Origin: Citricoccus muralis
GTDB taxonomy: Bacteria; Actinomycetota; Actinomycetes; Actinomycetales; Micrococcaceae
DNA: 64,000 nucleotides
Reading direction: 5' to 3'
Assembly (NCBI RefSeq): GCF_029637705.1
Contig: NZ_CP121252.1
Span: forward strand, 496,001 to 560,000
The translations under genes were made by a program, and so were the position numbers. The notes under the pieces are model-generated. The model was given only the letters and a program-made list of their open reading frames with translations. It had not been told where the DNA came from and searched no databases. The first letter of the stretch is position 1. Each line of letters begins with the position of its first letter. Of the stretch, positions 48,274 to 57,325 are shown one piece after another.

Positions 48274-49950
48274 ATGAGCACCGTAACTGCGCCTGCCCAC
48301 GAGCGCCCCCTGGTCTCCCACGTTGTTGCCGATGTCATCGCTGAGCGTTCGGAGGTGACCTTCGGCATCATGGGGAATGGAAACGCTTTTCTCGTGGGCC
48401 GACTCATCGACCTCGGGCATCGCTATGTCAAAGCACGCCATGAGGCCGGTGCCATGTCCATGTCACAGGGTTTTTATCTATCTACGGGCCGTGTTTCCAC
48501 CACCACGACCACCTATGGTCCCGGGTACACCAACACCCTGACCGTGCTTGCCGAAGCGGCGCTGGCGAAGACTCCGATGGTGCTGGTGGTGGGCGCGGGG
48601 CCGAGAACTCCTCGGGCTTTCGACATCGACCAGACCGCGGTCGCCACTGCGATGGGCGTGACCACCCTGACCGTGGATGAATCGAACGCAGCTCGGTTGA
48701 CCCACGAAGCGTACGACCTGGCTGCGCGGGATCTGAAACCCGTCATCGTCTCGATTCCCTACGACATCGCTGAAATTCCGGCCGCCTCACAGCAACCTCG
48801 CGGGGAGATCGAACCCAAGGTCACGGTGCGTCCGGACGCCGGCGACGTCGCGCGCGCCGCAGAACTGCTCCGGGGGGCACAGCGCCCGCTGATCATCACC
48901 GGCCGCGGCGCCCTCCTTGCTGACTCGCGTGATGAGGTGAAATCTGTCGGAGACAAGCTCAATGCCCTCTTCGCCTCCTCGGTGATGGCGCGCAATTACG
49001 TTGGCTCGGACTGGGACTTGGGCATCGCCGGCGGTTTCGCCACGATCGGGGCTGTGGAGCTAATGCGCCAGGCCGACGTCGTATTGGTGCTAGGCGCCAG
49101 CATGAACCTGTTCCAAATGCGCTATGGCACGTTGTTGCCAGGAGCCCGAGAGATCATTCAGGTGAACCTGGAGGAACAGCCAACCCACCCAGATGTGACT
49201 TTCCACATTCGTTCAGACATCGCCGAGTTTGCTCGGTCGTTGGACTCGCACCTGGTGGATCATCACGCCAATTCAGATTGGCGATCCGAACACCCTGAAG
49301 TCGCCGATCAATCGATTCATCGGCCGCTGGAGCTCAAGAAAACGGATTCGGTAGGCCGTATCAATCCGCGGGCGCTGGCATGGCGGCTCAATGAATTGCT
49401 CCCGTCGGAGCGGACCATCGTGCAGGATGGCGGCCACTTCCTTGGCTGGCTGGCCATGTACGCCGACTCCCCGGACCCTCATGGGCTACAGCATCCCGGG
49501 CTCACCTTCCACGGAATTGGTTTCGGATTCCCAACCGCAGTGGGGGCCGCACTGGCTCGACCAGACCGGCTCACAGTCCTGACCTGCGGTGACGGCGGCG
49601 GAATGATGACGCTGCCCGACTTGGAAACCCTGGTCCGTGAGGTACCGAAATCAATCGTCGTTGTCTTCAACGATTCGGCGTACGGCATGGAGATTCATCA
49701 ATACCACCAGCGTGGCATCGACGAAGAGCCGATGGTCTTTTCCAACGTGGACTTTGCAGGAATTTCGGCGGCAGTGGGTGCACGTGGAGTGCGTGTCACT
49801 GAGCTGGAACAACTGGACGTGATCACCGAATTCGTTACCTCGGATGCGTCAGGGACACTTCTTCTCGACGTGCAGATTTCGCCGGAAATCATCGCCGAGT
49901 ACGTCGTCGAGAAGGTCGAATACGAGGAGCGGCTTAAGGCGTCACACTGA
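48274..49950 (+). CDS. ThDP-dependent enzyme, acetolactate-synthase-like (paralogue 2)
   Basis: A 558-residue ThDP enzyme closely related to the one at 20107-21873. It shares GIMGNGNAF, activating Glu in KARHEAGAMSMSQGF, WDLGIAGGF, GASMNLFQMRYGTLLPG, DGGHFLGW and the cofactor motif GDGGGMMTL ... NDSAYGMEIHQY. Start ATG 48274 has CGAGG four bases upstream. It is divergent from the KDG kinase-aldolase unit and its end overlaps the convergent LysR gene by nine bases. The reaction is unknown; a 2-oxoacid decarboxylase/ligase acting on a deoxy-keto acid or pyruvate is an inference. Confidence 0.78.
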   Translation: MSTVTAPAHERPLVSHVVADVIAERSEVTFGIMGNGNAFLVGRLIDLGHRYVKARHEAGAMSMSQGFYLSTGRVSTTTTTYGPGYTNTLTVLAEAALAKTPMVLVVGAGPRTPRAFDIDQTAVATAMGVTTLTVDESNAARLTHEAYDLAARDLKPVIVSIPYDIAEIPAASQQPRGEIEPKVTVRPDAGDVARAAELLRGAQRPLIITGRGALLADSRDEVKSVGDKLNALFASSVMARNYVGSDWDLGIAGGFATIGAVELMRQADVVLVLGASMNLFQMRYGTLLPGAREIIQVNLEEQPTHPDVTFHIRSDIAEFARSLDSHLVDHHANSDWRSEHPEVADQSIHRPLELKKTDSVGRINPRALAWRLNELLPSERTIVQDGGHFLGWLAMYADSPDPHGLQHPGLTFHGIGFGFPTAVGAALARPDRLTVLTCGDGGGMMTLPDLETLVREVPKSIVVVFNDSAYGMEIHQYHQRGIDEEPMVFSNVDFAGISAAVGARGVRVTELEQLDVITEFVTSDASGTLLLDVQISPEIIAEYVVEKVEYEERLKASH

Positions 49951-50898
49951 GTCTGGGCGATGGCCTCGTCCTGCCAGTGGGTGAGCCCCCTGCGGGATAG
50001 GAGCATTGCGGATGTGCTCGATGACGACTCGCGCAGCGGCTGAGTTGTAGCGTTTCGGGTCCCACCACAAGCTGACTACGCGGCCATGCTCGATGGCCCC
50101 CACCTGTCGCTGGACGAGTCCTTCGGTGTTGGACACCCGGGCAGCCATCTCATTGACTAGCCCGAGCCCCAGGCCGCCTCGTGCCATTTGGACGAGGGTT
50201 TGTGGCTGTTGTGTGTGATAAGCGAGGCTCAGCGAGATACCCCAGGTGTCAGCTGCCCTGGTGATCTCGGGCTCGATCTGTCCGCCAGGCAATCCGACGC
50301 ACACCACTGGATACTCAGCTAGATCGATCGGGTCAAGCGGATCCGTTGTTCCGGCCAGGGGGTGACCCGCCGGAATCAGCGCGACCAGTGGTTCTTGCCA
50401 CAGCGGGTGGTAGGACAGAGAAGTGTCCGGTTGCGGAGGCCAGGCTCCACGTATCGCAATGTCGATTGTTCCGGCTTGAAGTTTGTCGGACAACGCCGTG
50501 GTTGTGCCTTCTACTGGTTCAATCCGGACATTGGGGTACGCCTCAGCCAACTGCGCGATGATAGGCACCAGGAACCCTGCGCTGGCACTGGGATGCGAGC
50601 CAACCACCACAACACCACGGACTTGCTGCGACATCTCTGCAATCGCTTCGGCGCCGCGGTCCAATGTTTCAATCGTTTTTCGGGCGAAGGGAAGGTACAG
50701 TTCGCCAGCGTCCGTGAGTTGCACTGGGCGGTGGCGTCGATCGAAAAGGACGGCACCCACGCTCCGCTCAAGTGCAGCCACGTGCGATGAAACTCGCGAT
50801 TGAGAACGGTGGATCTTGTCGGCAGCGGCAGAAAAACTTTGTTCATCGACAACGGCAAGAAAAGATTCCAGCCACTCGGGCTGTTCGTCTCGTGGCAT
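49942..50898 (-). CDS. LysR-family transcriptional regulator
   Basis: A 318-residue LTTR with N-terminal winged HTH (about 8-65: LESFLAVVDEQSFSAAADKIHRSQSRVSSHVAALERSVGAVLFDRR) and a periplasmic-binding-fold effector domain (about 92-300: GVVVVGSHPSASAGFLVPIIAQL). It is divergent from the TctCBA transporter genes, the classical arrangement for control of an adjacent operon, so it probably induces tctCBA when the substrate is present. Confidence 0.92.
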   Translation of the reverse strand: MPRDEQPEWLESFLAVVDEQSFSAAADKIHRSQSRVSSHVAALERSVGAVLFDRRHRPVQLTDAGELYLPFARKTIETLDRGAEAIAEMSQQVRGVVVVGSHPSASAGFLVPIIAQLAEAYPNVRIEPVEGTTTALSDKLQAGTIDIAIRGAWPPQPDTSLSYHPLWQEPLVALIPAGHPLAGTTDPLDPIDLAEYPVVCVGLPGGQIEPEITRAADTWGISLSLAYHTQQPQTLVQMARGGLGLGLVNEMAARVSNTEGLVQRQVGAIEHGRVVSLWWDPKRYNSAAARVVIEHIRNAPIPQGAHPLAGRGHRPDSV

Positions 50899-50913
50899 GG
50901 TTCCTCTTCTTCA

Positions 50914-50931
50914 GAATCAGTATCTGGATTC
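50914..50931. promoter_or_regulatory. Imperfect inverted repeat, candidate LysR site
   Basis: GAATC-N8-GATTC lies just upstream of the lysR start in the 162-base region shared with tctC. LysR proteins bind T-N11-A dyads; the position is right, but the match is generic. Confidence 0.35.
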
Positions 50932-51060
50932 GGCGATGTTGATATCCGGTTTATGGCGTTGACTGCGAATTCTGCGTTCAACAGGATGAGGACATCAGTT
51001 AATTCAAAGTTACCTGGCTCACAGGCATGACTCACATCATGAAGCGGAAGGACCTTCATC

Positions 51061-52116
51061 ATGACTACTGCAACGAGTTCCATTTTGTTCCGTCGTCGCG
51101 GCATTGCTGCCGGGGCAGTACTGTCCATTGCAGCGCTGGTGCTGGCGGGTTGTTCAAATAGCGGCGACGAGGAGGCTGGCGGAGACGCCGCAGCGAACGG
51201 CGACACCTGCGACATCTCAGCCGAATACCCCAGTGGCCCGATTGAACTTGTGGTGCCGTTCGCCGCCGGCGGTGGCACCGATTCTGTGGCGCGGCTCATC
51301 GCTGAGGAACTGGGCAGCGCAATGGACGCCCAGATTAACGTCGTCAACCGCACCGGCGGTGGCGGTGTGGTCGGTCACCAGGCCATCGCAACCGCCAACC
51401 CCAATGGGCAGACCATCGGGCTGGTCACTGCTGAATTGGCTATGCTCCACCATCTAGGGCTGACAGACGTAAGCCCCGAGTCCGTGACGACGATCTCGCA
51501 GATGAACGCAGACCCTGCTGGTTTGACCGTCGCGGCAGACTCAGAGTTTGAGTCCGTCTCAGACGTCATCGACCACGCGCGCGAGAATCCAGGCGACCTG
51601 GTTGCCTCAGGAACCGCGCAGGCAGGGATCTGGCACGTCTCGCTGGCAGGCATGCTGCTTGCTGAGGACGTTGATGCCGATGCTATTCGTTGGGTCCCTT
51701 CCGAAGGAGCAGCTCCGGCGCTGCAAGAGGTTGTCGCCGGTGGCGTGGATATCTCAACCGCGTCACTGGCCGAGAACCGTACGATGATCGAAGCAGGCCG
51801 GGCCAAGGCTCTGGGTGTGATGGACGAGGAGCGAGCGCCGGGCTTCGATGAGGTTGAAACGCTGCAGGAGCAGGGAATCGACTTCTCGATGGGTACGTGG
51901 CGAGGCATCGCGGGACCGGCTGATATGGATGAGGACATTGTGGCAGAGCTGGAGTGCCATCTGGGTCAGATCGCAGAGTCCGAGGCTTACACCACGTTCA
52001 TGGAGGACGCTGGCCTGGGAATGCTCTATAGGAATGCTGAAGAATTCGCGACCTTCGCTGAAGAAGATGACGTCACCAAAGGCGATATTATCCGCGAGGC
52101 AGGACTGGCTGAATGA
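51061..52116 (+). CDS. tctC: Tripartite tricarboxylate transporter substrate-binding lipoprotein, TctC-like
   Basis: A 351-residue binding protein with a signal peptide and lipobox LVLAGC (Cys31). The mature part starts with the TctC/Bug pattern PIELVVPFAAGGGTDSVARLIAEELG and continues NVVNRTGGGGVVG. This fold binds carboxylates such as citrate, tartrate, nicotinate or terephthalate, so the ligand here is probably a carboxylic acid but is otherwise unknown. GGAAGGA precedes the ATG. It overlaps tctB by four bases. Confidence 0.9.
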   Translation: MTTATSSILFRRRGIAAGAVLSIAALVLAGCSNSGDEEAGGDAAANGDTCDISAEYPSGPIELVVPFAAGGGTDSVARLIAEELGSAMDAQINVVNRTGGGGVVGHQAIATANPNGQTIGLVTAELAMLHHLGLTDVSPESVTTISQMNADPAGLTVAADSEFESVSDVIDHARENPGDLVASGTAQAGIWHVSLAGMLLAEDVDADAIRWVPSEGAAPALQEVVAGGVDISTASLAENRTMIEAGRAKALGVMDEERAPGFDEVETLQEQGIDFSMGTWRGIAGPADMDEDIVAELECHLGQIAESEAYTTFMEDAGLGMLYRNAEEFATFAEEDDVTKGDIIREAGLAE

Positions 52117-52700
52117 CGTCAACCACCCTGACCACAACGAGGCCAGTGGGCAAGAACCCAGATCTGTACTTGAGCCTCAGTGCGGTAGGCGTTGGTGCGA
52201 TCGTGCTCATTTACGCGTTGAGCCTTCCCACACTGGGCGACGGGCGTCCGGGGCCAGGCCTCTTCCCGGGGATCATCGCCTCTGGGCTGATTTTGTTCGG
52301 CCTCGCGCTCCTGTTCCGTACGGTCGTGACCAGCCGCCGTGCTGACAGCGCTGAGGCAACTGTGAGCGACGTCCAGGACGAGTCGCCAGACATACCCATA
52401 ACAGGATCCGGAAACGCGGATGCGGCTCCACATGGAATGGAAATCGACCAGGAGACCGTGTCCACGCGTCGGGCTTGGGTCAACGGTGTTGTCATGCTGG
52501 CGAGCATCGTCGGGTACATCATGTTAGCGGAGCCCCTTGGATTCATCATCACGATGTTCCTTGTCAGCCTCGTCATCATGCTGCTGCTGAAAGCGAAGCC
52601 GGTGTCCGCGATCGTCACCTCGCTCGTGCTCTCATTCGGCATGTGGCTGATATTCGAACGCGGCCTTCAAGTTCAGCTACCCAACGGATTGCTGTGGTGA
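52113..52700 (+). CDS. tctB: Tripartite tricarboxylate transporter small membrane subunit, TctB-like
   Basis: A 195-residue protein with four predicted helices (about 19-37, 47-66, 124-143, 146-186) interrupted by a polar loop of about 55 residues. GPGLFPGIIASGLILFGLALLF and LAEPLGFIITMFLVSLVIMLLLKAKP match TctB. The loop is longer and more acidic than usual. It is the middle gene of tctCBA, and tctA follows after three bases. Confidence 0.9.
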   Translation: MTSTTLTTTRPVGKNPDLYLSLSAVGVGAIVLIYALSLPTLGDGRPGPGLFPGIIASGLILFGLALLFRTVVTSRRADSAEATVSDVQDESPDIPITGSGNADAAPHGMEIDQETVSTRRAWVNGVVMLASIVGYIMLAEPLGFIITMFLVSLVIMLLLKAKPVSAIVTSLVLSFGMWLIFERGLQVQLPNGLLW

Positions 52701-52703
52701 ATC

Positions 52704-54257
52704 ATGGTTAACAACTTCTCAGACGCACTGGGCATGGTGGCTGACCCCTTCGTGATCCTGGTGGTGGTCCTATCAGGGCTGCTGGGTATCGTGATCGGCT
52801 CCCTTCCAGGGCTGACATCCACGTTGGGTGCAGCGTTGCTGATTCCCTTCACCTTCTTCTTGGACCCGATTCCTGCGATCGCTTCGATCATCACGATGTC
52901 GGCCATGGCCATTTTTGCTGGTGACATCCCGGGGGCGCTTCTGCGTATGCCGGGAACACCGTCCTCGGCGGCGTATGTCTCCGATTTGTATGAAATGACC
53001 CGGCAGGGCAAAGCCAGGACCGGTTTGACCATTTCTCTGCTGGCCTCGGTTATTGGTGGCCTCGGCGGCTCCATCGTGTTGATTCTCCTGGCGCCGGTAG
53101 TGGGCGAGTTCGCCCTCGGATTCACCTCCTACGAGTATTTCTGGGTGGCGGTGCTGGGCCTGACCGCAGCGGTCATCGTCTCTCAGGGGTCTCAGATTAA
53201 GGGCACGATCGCCCTGATGACCGGGCTCTTGATCTCTACGGTGGGGCTGGACGTGGCGTTGGGATATCCTCGGTTCACCTTCGACCAGCCGGCGTTATAC
53301 CAGGGCATTCACTTCATTCCCGCGATGATCGGACTCTTTGGTATCTCTGAGGTGCTGCGGAACGTCACCGAGAAGAAGGTATCCCAACCTATCGGCATTT
53401 CGATGTCGAAGAAGTCCAGCGAACAGGGATCCTTCGGAGCGGCCTCGCGCATTCTCTGGAAGCGCAAGGGCTCCTTGGTACAAGGCAACGTGACCGGATC
53501 CATCGTGGGCGCCGTGCCCGGTGCAGGCGCGGATATCGCTTCCTGGATCTCGTACGCCGTCGGGAAGAATACCTCGAAGAAGGACCCCTCGGAGAAGGGA
53601 TATAACACTGGGCCGCTGGTGGCTGCCGGTGGTGCCAACAATGCGGCGCTGGGGTCCTCCTACATTCCGACCCTGGCTTTCGGTATTCCCGGCGACACCA
53701 TCACGGCCATCCTCATTGGTGTCCTTCTGGTGAAAGGTATCGAACCCGGCCCGAACCTTTTCCTGACTCAAACGGATACCTTGTACGCGCTCTATGTCAT
53801 CTTCATTCTGGCTAACCTGTTGCTGATTCCCCTGGGATTGATGGCGATTCGCACATCGGGGCTGATTCTCAAGCTTCCGCGTCCGGTGCTGATGGCCACC
53901 ATCGTGGCACTGTCAGTGACGGGTGCATATGCCATCAATATGTCCTACCTGGAGATCGGCGTCGTGGTGGGTCTCGCTGTGGTGGGCTTCTTCTTCGAAC
54001 GTTATGGCGTTCCGCTGGCCCCCGTTGTACTTGGAATCGTCCTGGGACCGAACCTAGAAGCGAACTTCATGCAGTCAGTCATCAAGACCAACTGGGATCT
54101 GTTGCAGTTCTTCACCCGGCCAGTGTCTGCGATATTGATCGGACTGACGGCTCTGGTGTTGTTGTTCCCGCTGATTTCGAAGGCAATTCGGGCGCTGCTG
54201 CCCAAGAAGGCGAAAGTGGACGAGGACCTGCCGACCTCGACGTCAGTTGGTAGCTGA
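52704..54257 (+). CDS. tctA: Tripartite tricarboxylate transporter large permease, TctA-like
   Basis: A 517-residue permease with about 11-12 helices. It has GIVIGSLPGLTSTLGAALLIP at the N terminus, the duplicated GxxxGxxPGxG-type pattern again in GNVTGSIVGAVPGAGADIASW, and IPTLAFGIPGDTITAILIGVL. It forms the translocation pore with TctB and takes substrate from TctC, using the ion gradient. It is full length and is the last gene of the transporter set. Confidence 0.93.
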   Translation: MVNNFSDALGMVADPFVILVVVLSGLLGIVIGSLPGLTSTLGAALLIPFTFFLDPIPAIASIITMSAMAIFAGDIPGALLRMPGTPSSAAYVSDLYEMTRQGKARTGLTISLLASVIGGLGGSIVLILLAPVVGEFALGFTSYEYFWVAVLGLTAAVIVSQGSQIKGTIALMTGLLISTVGLDVALGYPRFTFDQPALYQGIHFIPAMIGLFGISEVLRNVTEKKVSQPIGISMSKKSSEQGSFGAASRILWKRKGSLVQGNVTGSIVGAVPGAGADIASWISYAVGKNTSKKDPSEKGYNTGPLVAAGGANNAALGSSYIPTLAFGIPGDTITAILIGVLLVKGIEPGPNLFLTQTDTLYALYVIFILANLLLIPLGLMAIRTSGLILKLPRPVLMATIVALSVTGAYAINMSYLEIGVVVGLAVVGFFFERYGVPLAPVVLGIVLGPNLEANFMQSVIKTNWDLLQFFTRPVSAILIGLTALVLLFPLISKAIRALLPKKAKVDEDLPTSTSVGS

Positions 54258-54335
54258 TTCTTCATTGCACATACGAGACGGTCGCTGATGACAGGCGTGA
54301 TTGGTCGGACCGGATACGACGAATTAGAGGAAATC

Positions 54336-55112
54336 ATGGATTTAGGACTAAAAGGTCGGACAGCGCTGGTGTGCGCGTCTACCAAGGGGCTGGGATGGGC
54401 CAGTGCACAAGCGTTGGCCGCTGAAGGCGTTCGGGTGGCCGTCAACGGTCGTGACCACGCTCGAGCGGAAGCGAAAGCGGCCGAACTGGGGGAATCAGCT
54501 ATTGGTATCGGCGGTGATTTGACGACTGCTGACGGTGCCGTGGATCTTGCGCGGCAGGCCCTCAAGGAACTGGACCACATCGATATTCTGGTTCTCAATG
54601 GCCCTGGGCCGCACGCGGGCCCTGCTGTAGGGCAGGGAACTCACGATGTACGTGAGGCGTTGGAATCGCTGGTCGTGGCGCCGGAGGCACTGATGCAGGA
54701 GCTCCTACCTGGAATGCAAGAGCGACGGTGGGGACGAATCGTGCTGATTAGCTCGTCCAGCGTTGTCGCGCCCTTGGATAACTTGGCTTTGTCGAACATG
54801 GGGCGGCCGGCGTTGGTGTCGGTGATGAAGACATTGGCCACTGAAGTTGCCTCTGACGGTGTGACGTTGAACGCGGTGCTCCCAGGCAGGATTGCGACAG
54901 ATCGCGTACGTCAGGTTGACGAATCAACGGCACAGCGTCGGGGCGTACCGGCCGAGAAGGTGTTGGCTGAGTCGGTAGCAAAGATCCCAGCAGGACGTCT
55001 CGGGCGCCCCGAAGAGATCGCCGCTGCCGTGGCCTACTTGTCGAGTGAGCAGTCAGCGTTCGTCACGGGGACAACGCTCAGAGTCGACGGAGGAATGGTT
55101 CCGGTGCTGTAA
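54336..55112 (+). CDS. Divergent SDR-fold oxidoreductase lacking the Tyr-x3-Lys motif
   Basis: A 258-residue SDR-fold protein. The coenzyme loop is CASTKGLGWASA rather than TGxxxGxG. Ser139-141 (LISSSSV) could be catalytic, but where Tyr-x3-Lys should be, residues 153-157 read Ser-Asn-Met-Gly-Arg. A subgroup of SDRs annotated as FabG-like shows the same replacement, so this is a lineage feature, not a mutation. The C-terminal TGTTLRVDGG is normal. ATG 54336 has AGAGGAAA upstream. It follows tctA by 78 bases, probably in the same unit. It may work by another mechanism or be non-enzymatic. Confidence 0.75.
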   Translation: MDLGLKGRTALVCASTKGLGWASAQALAAEGVRVAVNGRDHARAEAKAAELGESAIGIGGDLTTADGAVDLARQALKELDHIDILVLNGPGPHAGPAVGQGTHDVREALESLVVAPEALMQELLPGMQERRWGRIVLISSSSVVAPLDNLALSNMGRPALVSVMKTLATEVASDGVTLNAVLPGRIATDRVRQVDESTAQRRGVPAEKVLAESVAKIPAGRLGRPEEIAAAVAYLSSEQSAFVTGTTLRVDGGMVPVL

Positions 55113-55128
55113 GGACTCAACAACGTTG

Positions 55129-55165
55129 CAGCTGAGGCACGTGAGTTCGGGACGATCCTCAGCTG
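55129..55165. terminator. Hairpin with long loop between SDR and acsA ends
   Basis: Arms CAGCTGAGG and CCTCAGCTG (9 bp, perfect) enclose a 19-base loop between the convergent SDR and acsA stops. The large loop makes it a weaker terminator candidate than the others. Confidence 0.45.
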
Positions 55166-55167
55166 GA

Positions 55168-57309
55168 TCAGCGCTGGCGCAGTACCTCGGCGATCTGGGC
55201 CACGCAGGGCTCGTTCTGCAGGCTGGTGGTGTCGCCCAGCGTGTCGTCCTGGTAGAGCTGGGTGAGCAGCCGGCGCATGATCTTTCCGGAGCGGGTCTTG
55301 GGGACATCGGGGACGAACACCACATCGCGGGGCTTGGCCACCGGCCCGATCACCTTGGCCACCAGATTCCGTAGCTCGGCGGTGGCCTCTTCGGGTCCGG
55401 TTGCGCCGTCGGCGCCAAAACCGTCTCGGGCCACCACGAAGGCCACCGCGGCGTGGCCGGTTTTCGGGTCGGTCACGGGGCAGACCCCGGCCTCGGTGAC
55501 CAGCGGGTGGGTGACCAGGGCGGACTCAATTTCGATGGTGGAGAGGCGGTGCCCGGAAATGTTGATGACGTCGTCGATACGGCCCAGGATCCAGATGTCG
55601 CCGTCGTCGTCGATTTTTGCGCCGTCGCCAGCCAGGAACCAGCCCTGCTCCACGTAATCCTTCCAATAGGAGTGGAAGAACCGCGATGGGTTATTCCAGA
55701 CGGTGCGCGCCATGGAGGGGACGGGGCGGGTGACCACGATCTTGCCCTGCACGTTCGCCGGGGTGGGCTGGGCGTCATCGTCGACGACGGCGGTGGCCAT
55801 GCCGGGCAGCGGGCGGGAGCCGGAGCCGGGCTTGAACCGGGTGTCGGTTTGGCGTGGGGAAATCACGGTGGCCCCGGTTTCGGACTGCCACCAGGTGTCG
55901 ACCATGGGCACGCCCACCGACGGGTCTGCGGGATCGTCGATGCGGCGGGAATCGCGGCCGATCTGAGACCGAGCCCAGCCCCAGGCCTCGGGGTTGACCG
56001 CTTCGCCCACGGTGCCGATGAGCCGGATGGAGCTGAGGTCGTATTCGGCGGGGATACCGTGGGCGTGCCAGCCCTTCAGAGAGCGCAGCAAGGTGGGGGC
56101 GGTGTAGTAGCTGGTGACCCCGTAGCGTTCGATGACCTCGAAATGTCGGCCCGGGTGCGGGGCGTTGGGCACACCTTCGTAAATCACCTGGGTGGCGCCG
56201 TTGGAGAGCGGCCCGTAGAGCTCGTAGGTGTGGGCGGTGACCCAAGCCAAATCGGCGGTGCACCAGTGAACGTCACGATCGCGCTGGGTGACGTCGGGGT
56301 TGGAGAAGAGGTAGTCGAATGTCCAGGAGGCGGCGGTGAGGTAGCCGGCGGAGGTGTGCACCAGGCCCTTGGGTTGGCCGGTGGTGCCGGAGGTGTACAT
56401 GATGAACAGCGGGGTCTCGGCGTCGAAGAACTCCGGGGTGTGCTGCTCGGATTGGGTGGTGACGACGTCGTGCCACCACACGTCGCGACCGGGCACCCAG
56501 TTGATGGTGTCGCGGTGGCCGGTGCGGTCGATGACGAGGACGTGCTCGATGTTGTTCTCGCCCGACACCGCTTCATCGGCGTTGGCCTTCACCGGCACGG
56601 CCTGCCCGCGGCGGAACTGGCCGTCGGTGGTGACCAGCAGCTTCGCCCCGGTGTCCTCCACCCGGAATCGCAGCGCTTCTGCCGAGAAGCCGCCGAACAC
56701 CAGGGAGTGCACCGCGCCGATGCGGGCGCAGGCCAGGGTGATCACCACGGTCTCCACCAGTACCGGCAGGTAGATGACGACGCGGTCGCCGCGGCCGACG
56801 CCGAGGGCCTCCAGCGCGTTGGCTGCCTGGTTCACTTCCTTCTGCAGTTGCGCATAGGTGACGGCGCGGCGGTCGCCAGGTTCACCCTCGAAGTACAGGG
56901 CGACGGTGTCGCCGCGGCCGGCCTCGACGTGGCGGTCCACGCAGTTCACGGCCACGTTGAGCGTGCCACCCGTGAACCACTCCATCACCGGTCCCCGCTC
57001 TTCGGCAGGGTTCGGGGCGGTCCAGGAGTGGACGGTATCGAACGGGGTCTCCCAGTCCATGCGCTGAGCGGCGGCCTCCCAGAAGGCGATGCGATGGGCC
57101 TCGTCGACGGGGTGACCGTCACCCCGTCCGCCGTGGAGCTTGTCGGCTGGGCGTCCCGGGTGCACATCGGCGTCGGCGGCGTCGACGATTTCTGCGGGCA
57201 GGGGACCGGGCTGGCGTTGCGGACGATGCTGGTACTGCTCGGTGAAGAGTTCGGCGGCCAGGCCTGCGGGCCAGGTGACGGTGGCCTGATCGGCGGGTGC
57301 AGAAGACAC
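55168..57309 (-). CDS. acsA: Acetyl-CoA synthetase (AMP-forming)
   Basis: A 713-residue acetate-CoA ligase; the family is usually about 650 residues, and the excess is a 60-residue N-terminal extension rich in Pro and Asp. Diagnostic motifs are VFGGFSAEALRFRVEDTGAKLL, the phosphate loop YTSGTTGQPKGLVH, DTWWQSETG, GRIDDVINISGHRLST and RSGKIMRRLL with the regulatory acetylatable Lys. It links acetate uptake by the ActP-type symporters to acetyl-CoA. GTG 57309 has AAAGAGG nine bases upstream. The leader holds a SAM-I riboswitch-like structure, an unusual control element for this gene. Confidence 0.95.
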   Translation of the reverse strand: MSSAPADQATVTWPAGLAAELFTEQYQHRPQRQPGPLPAEIVDAADADVHPGRPADKLHGGRGDGHPVDEAHRIAFWEAAAQRMDWETPFDTVHSWTAPNPAEERGPVMEWFTGGTLNVAVNCVDRHVEAGRGDTVALYFEGEPGDRRAVTYAQLQKEVNQAANALEALGVGRGDRVVIYLPVLVETVVITLACARIGAVHSLVFGGFSAEALRFRVEDTGAKLLVTTDGQFRRGQAVPVKANADEAVSGENNIEHVLVIDRTGHRDTINWVPGRDVWWHDVVTTQSEQHTPEFFDAETPLFIMYTSGTTGQPKGLVHTSAGYLTAASWTFDYLFSNPDVTQRDRDVHWCTADLAWVTAHTYELYGPLSNGATQVIYEGVPNAPHPGRHFEVIERYGVTSYYTAPTLLRSLKGWHAHGIPAEYDLSSIRLIGTVGEAVNPEAWGWARSQIGRDSRRIDDPADPSVGVPMVDTWWQSETGATVISPRQTDTRFKPGSGSRPLPGMATAVVDDDAQPTPANVQGKIVVTRPVPSMARTVWNNPSRFFHSYWKDYVEQGWFLAGDGAKIDDDGDIWILGRIDDVINISGHRLSTIEIESALVTHPLVTEAGVCPVTDPKTGHAAVAFVVARDGFGADGATGPEEATAELRNLVAKVIGPVAKPRDVVFVPDVPKTRSGKIMRRLLTQLYQDDTLGDTTSLQNEPCVAQIAEVLRQR

Positions 57310-57325
57310 GGGAGTAAACCTCTTT

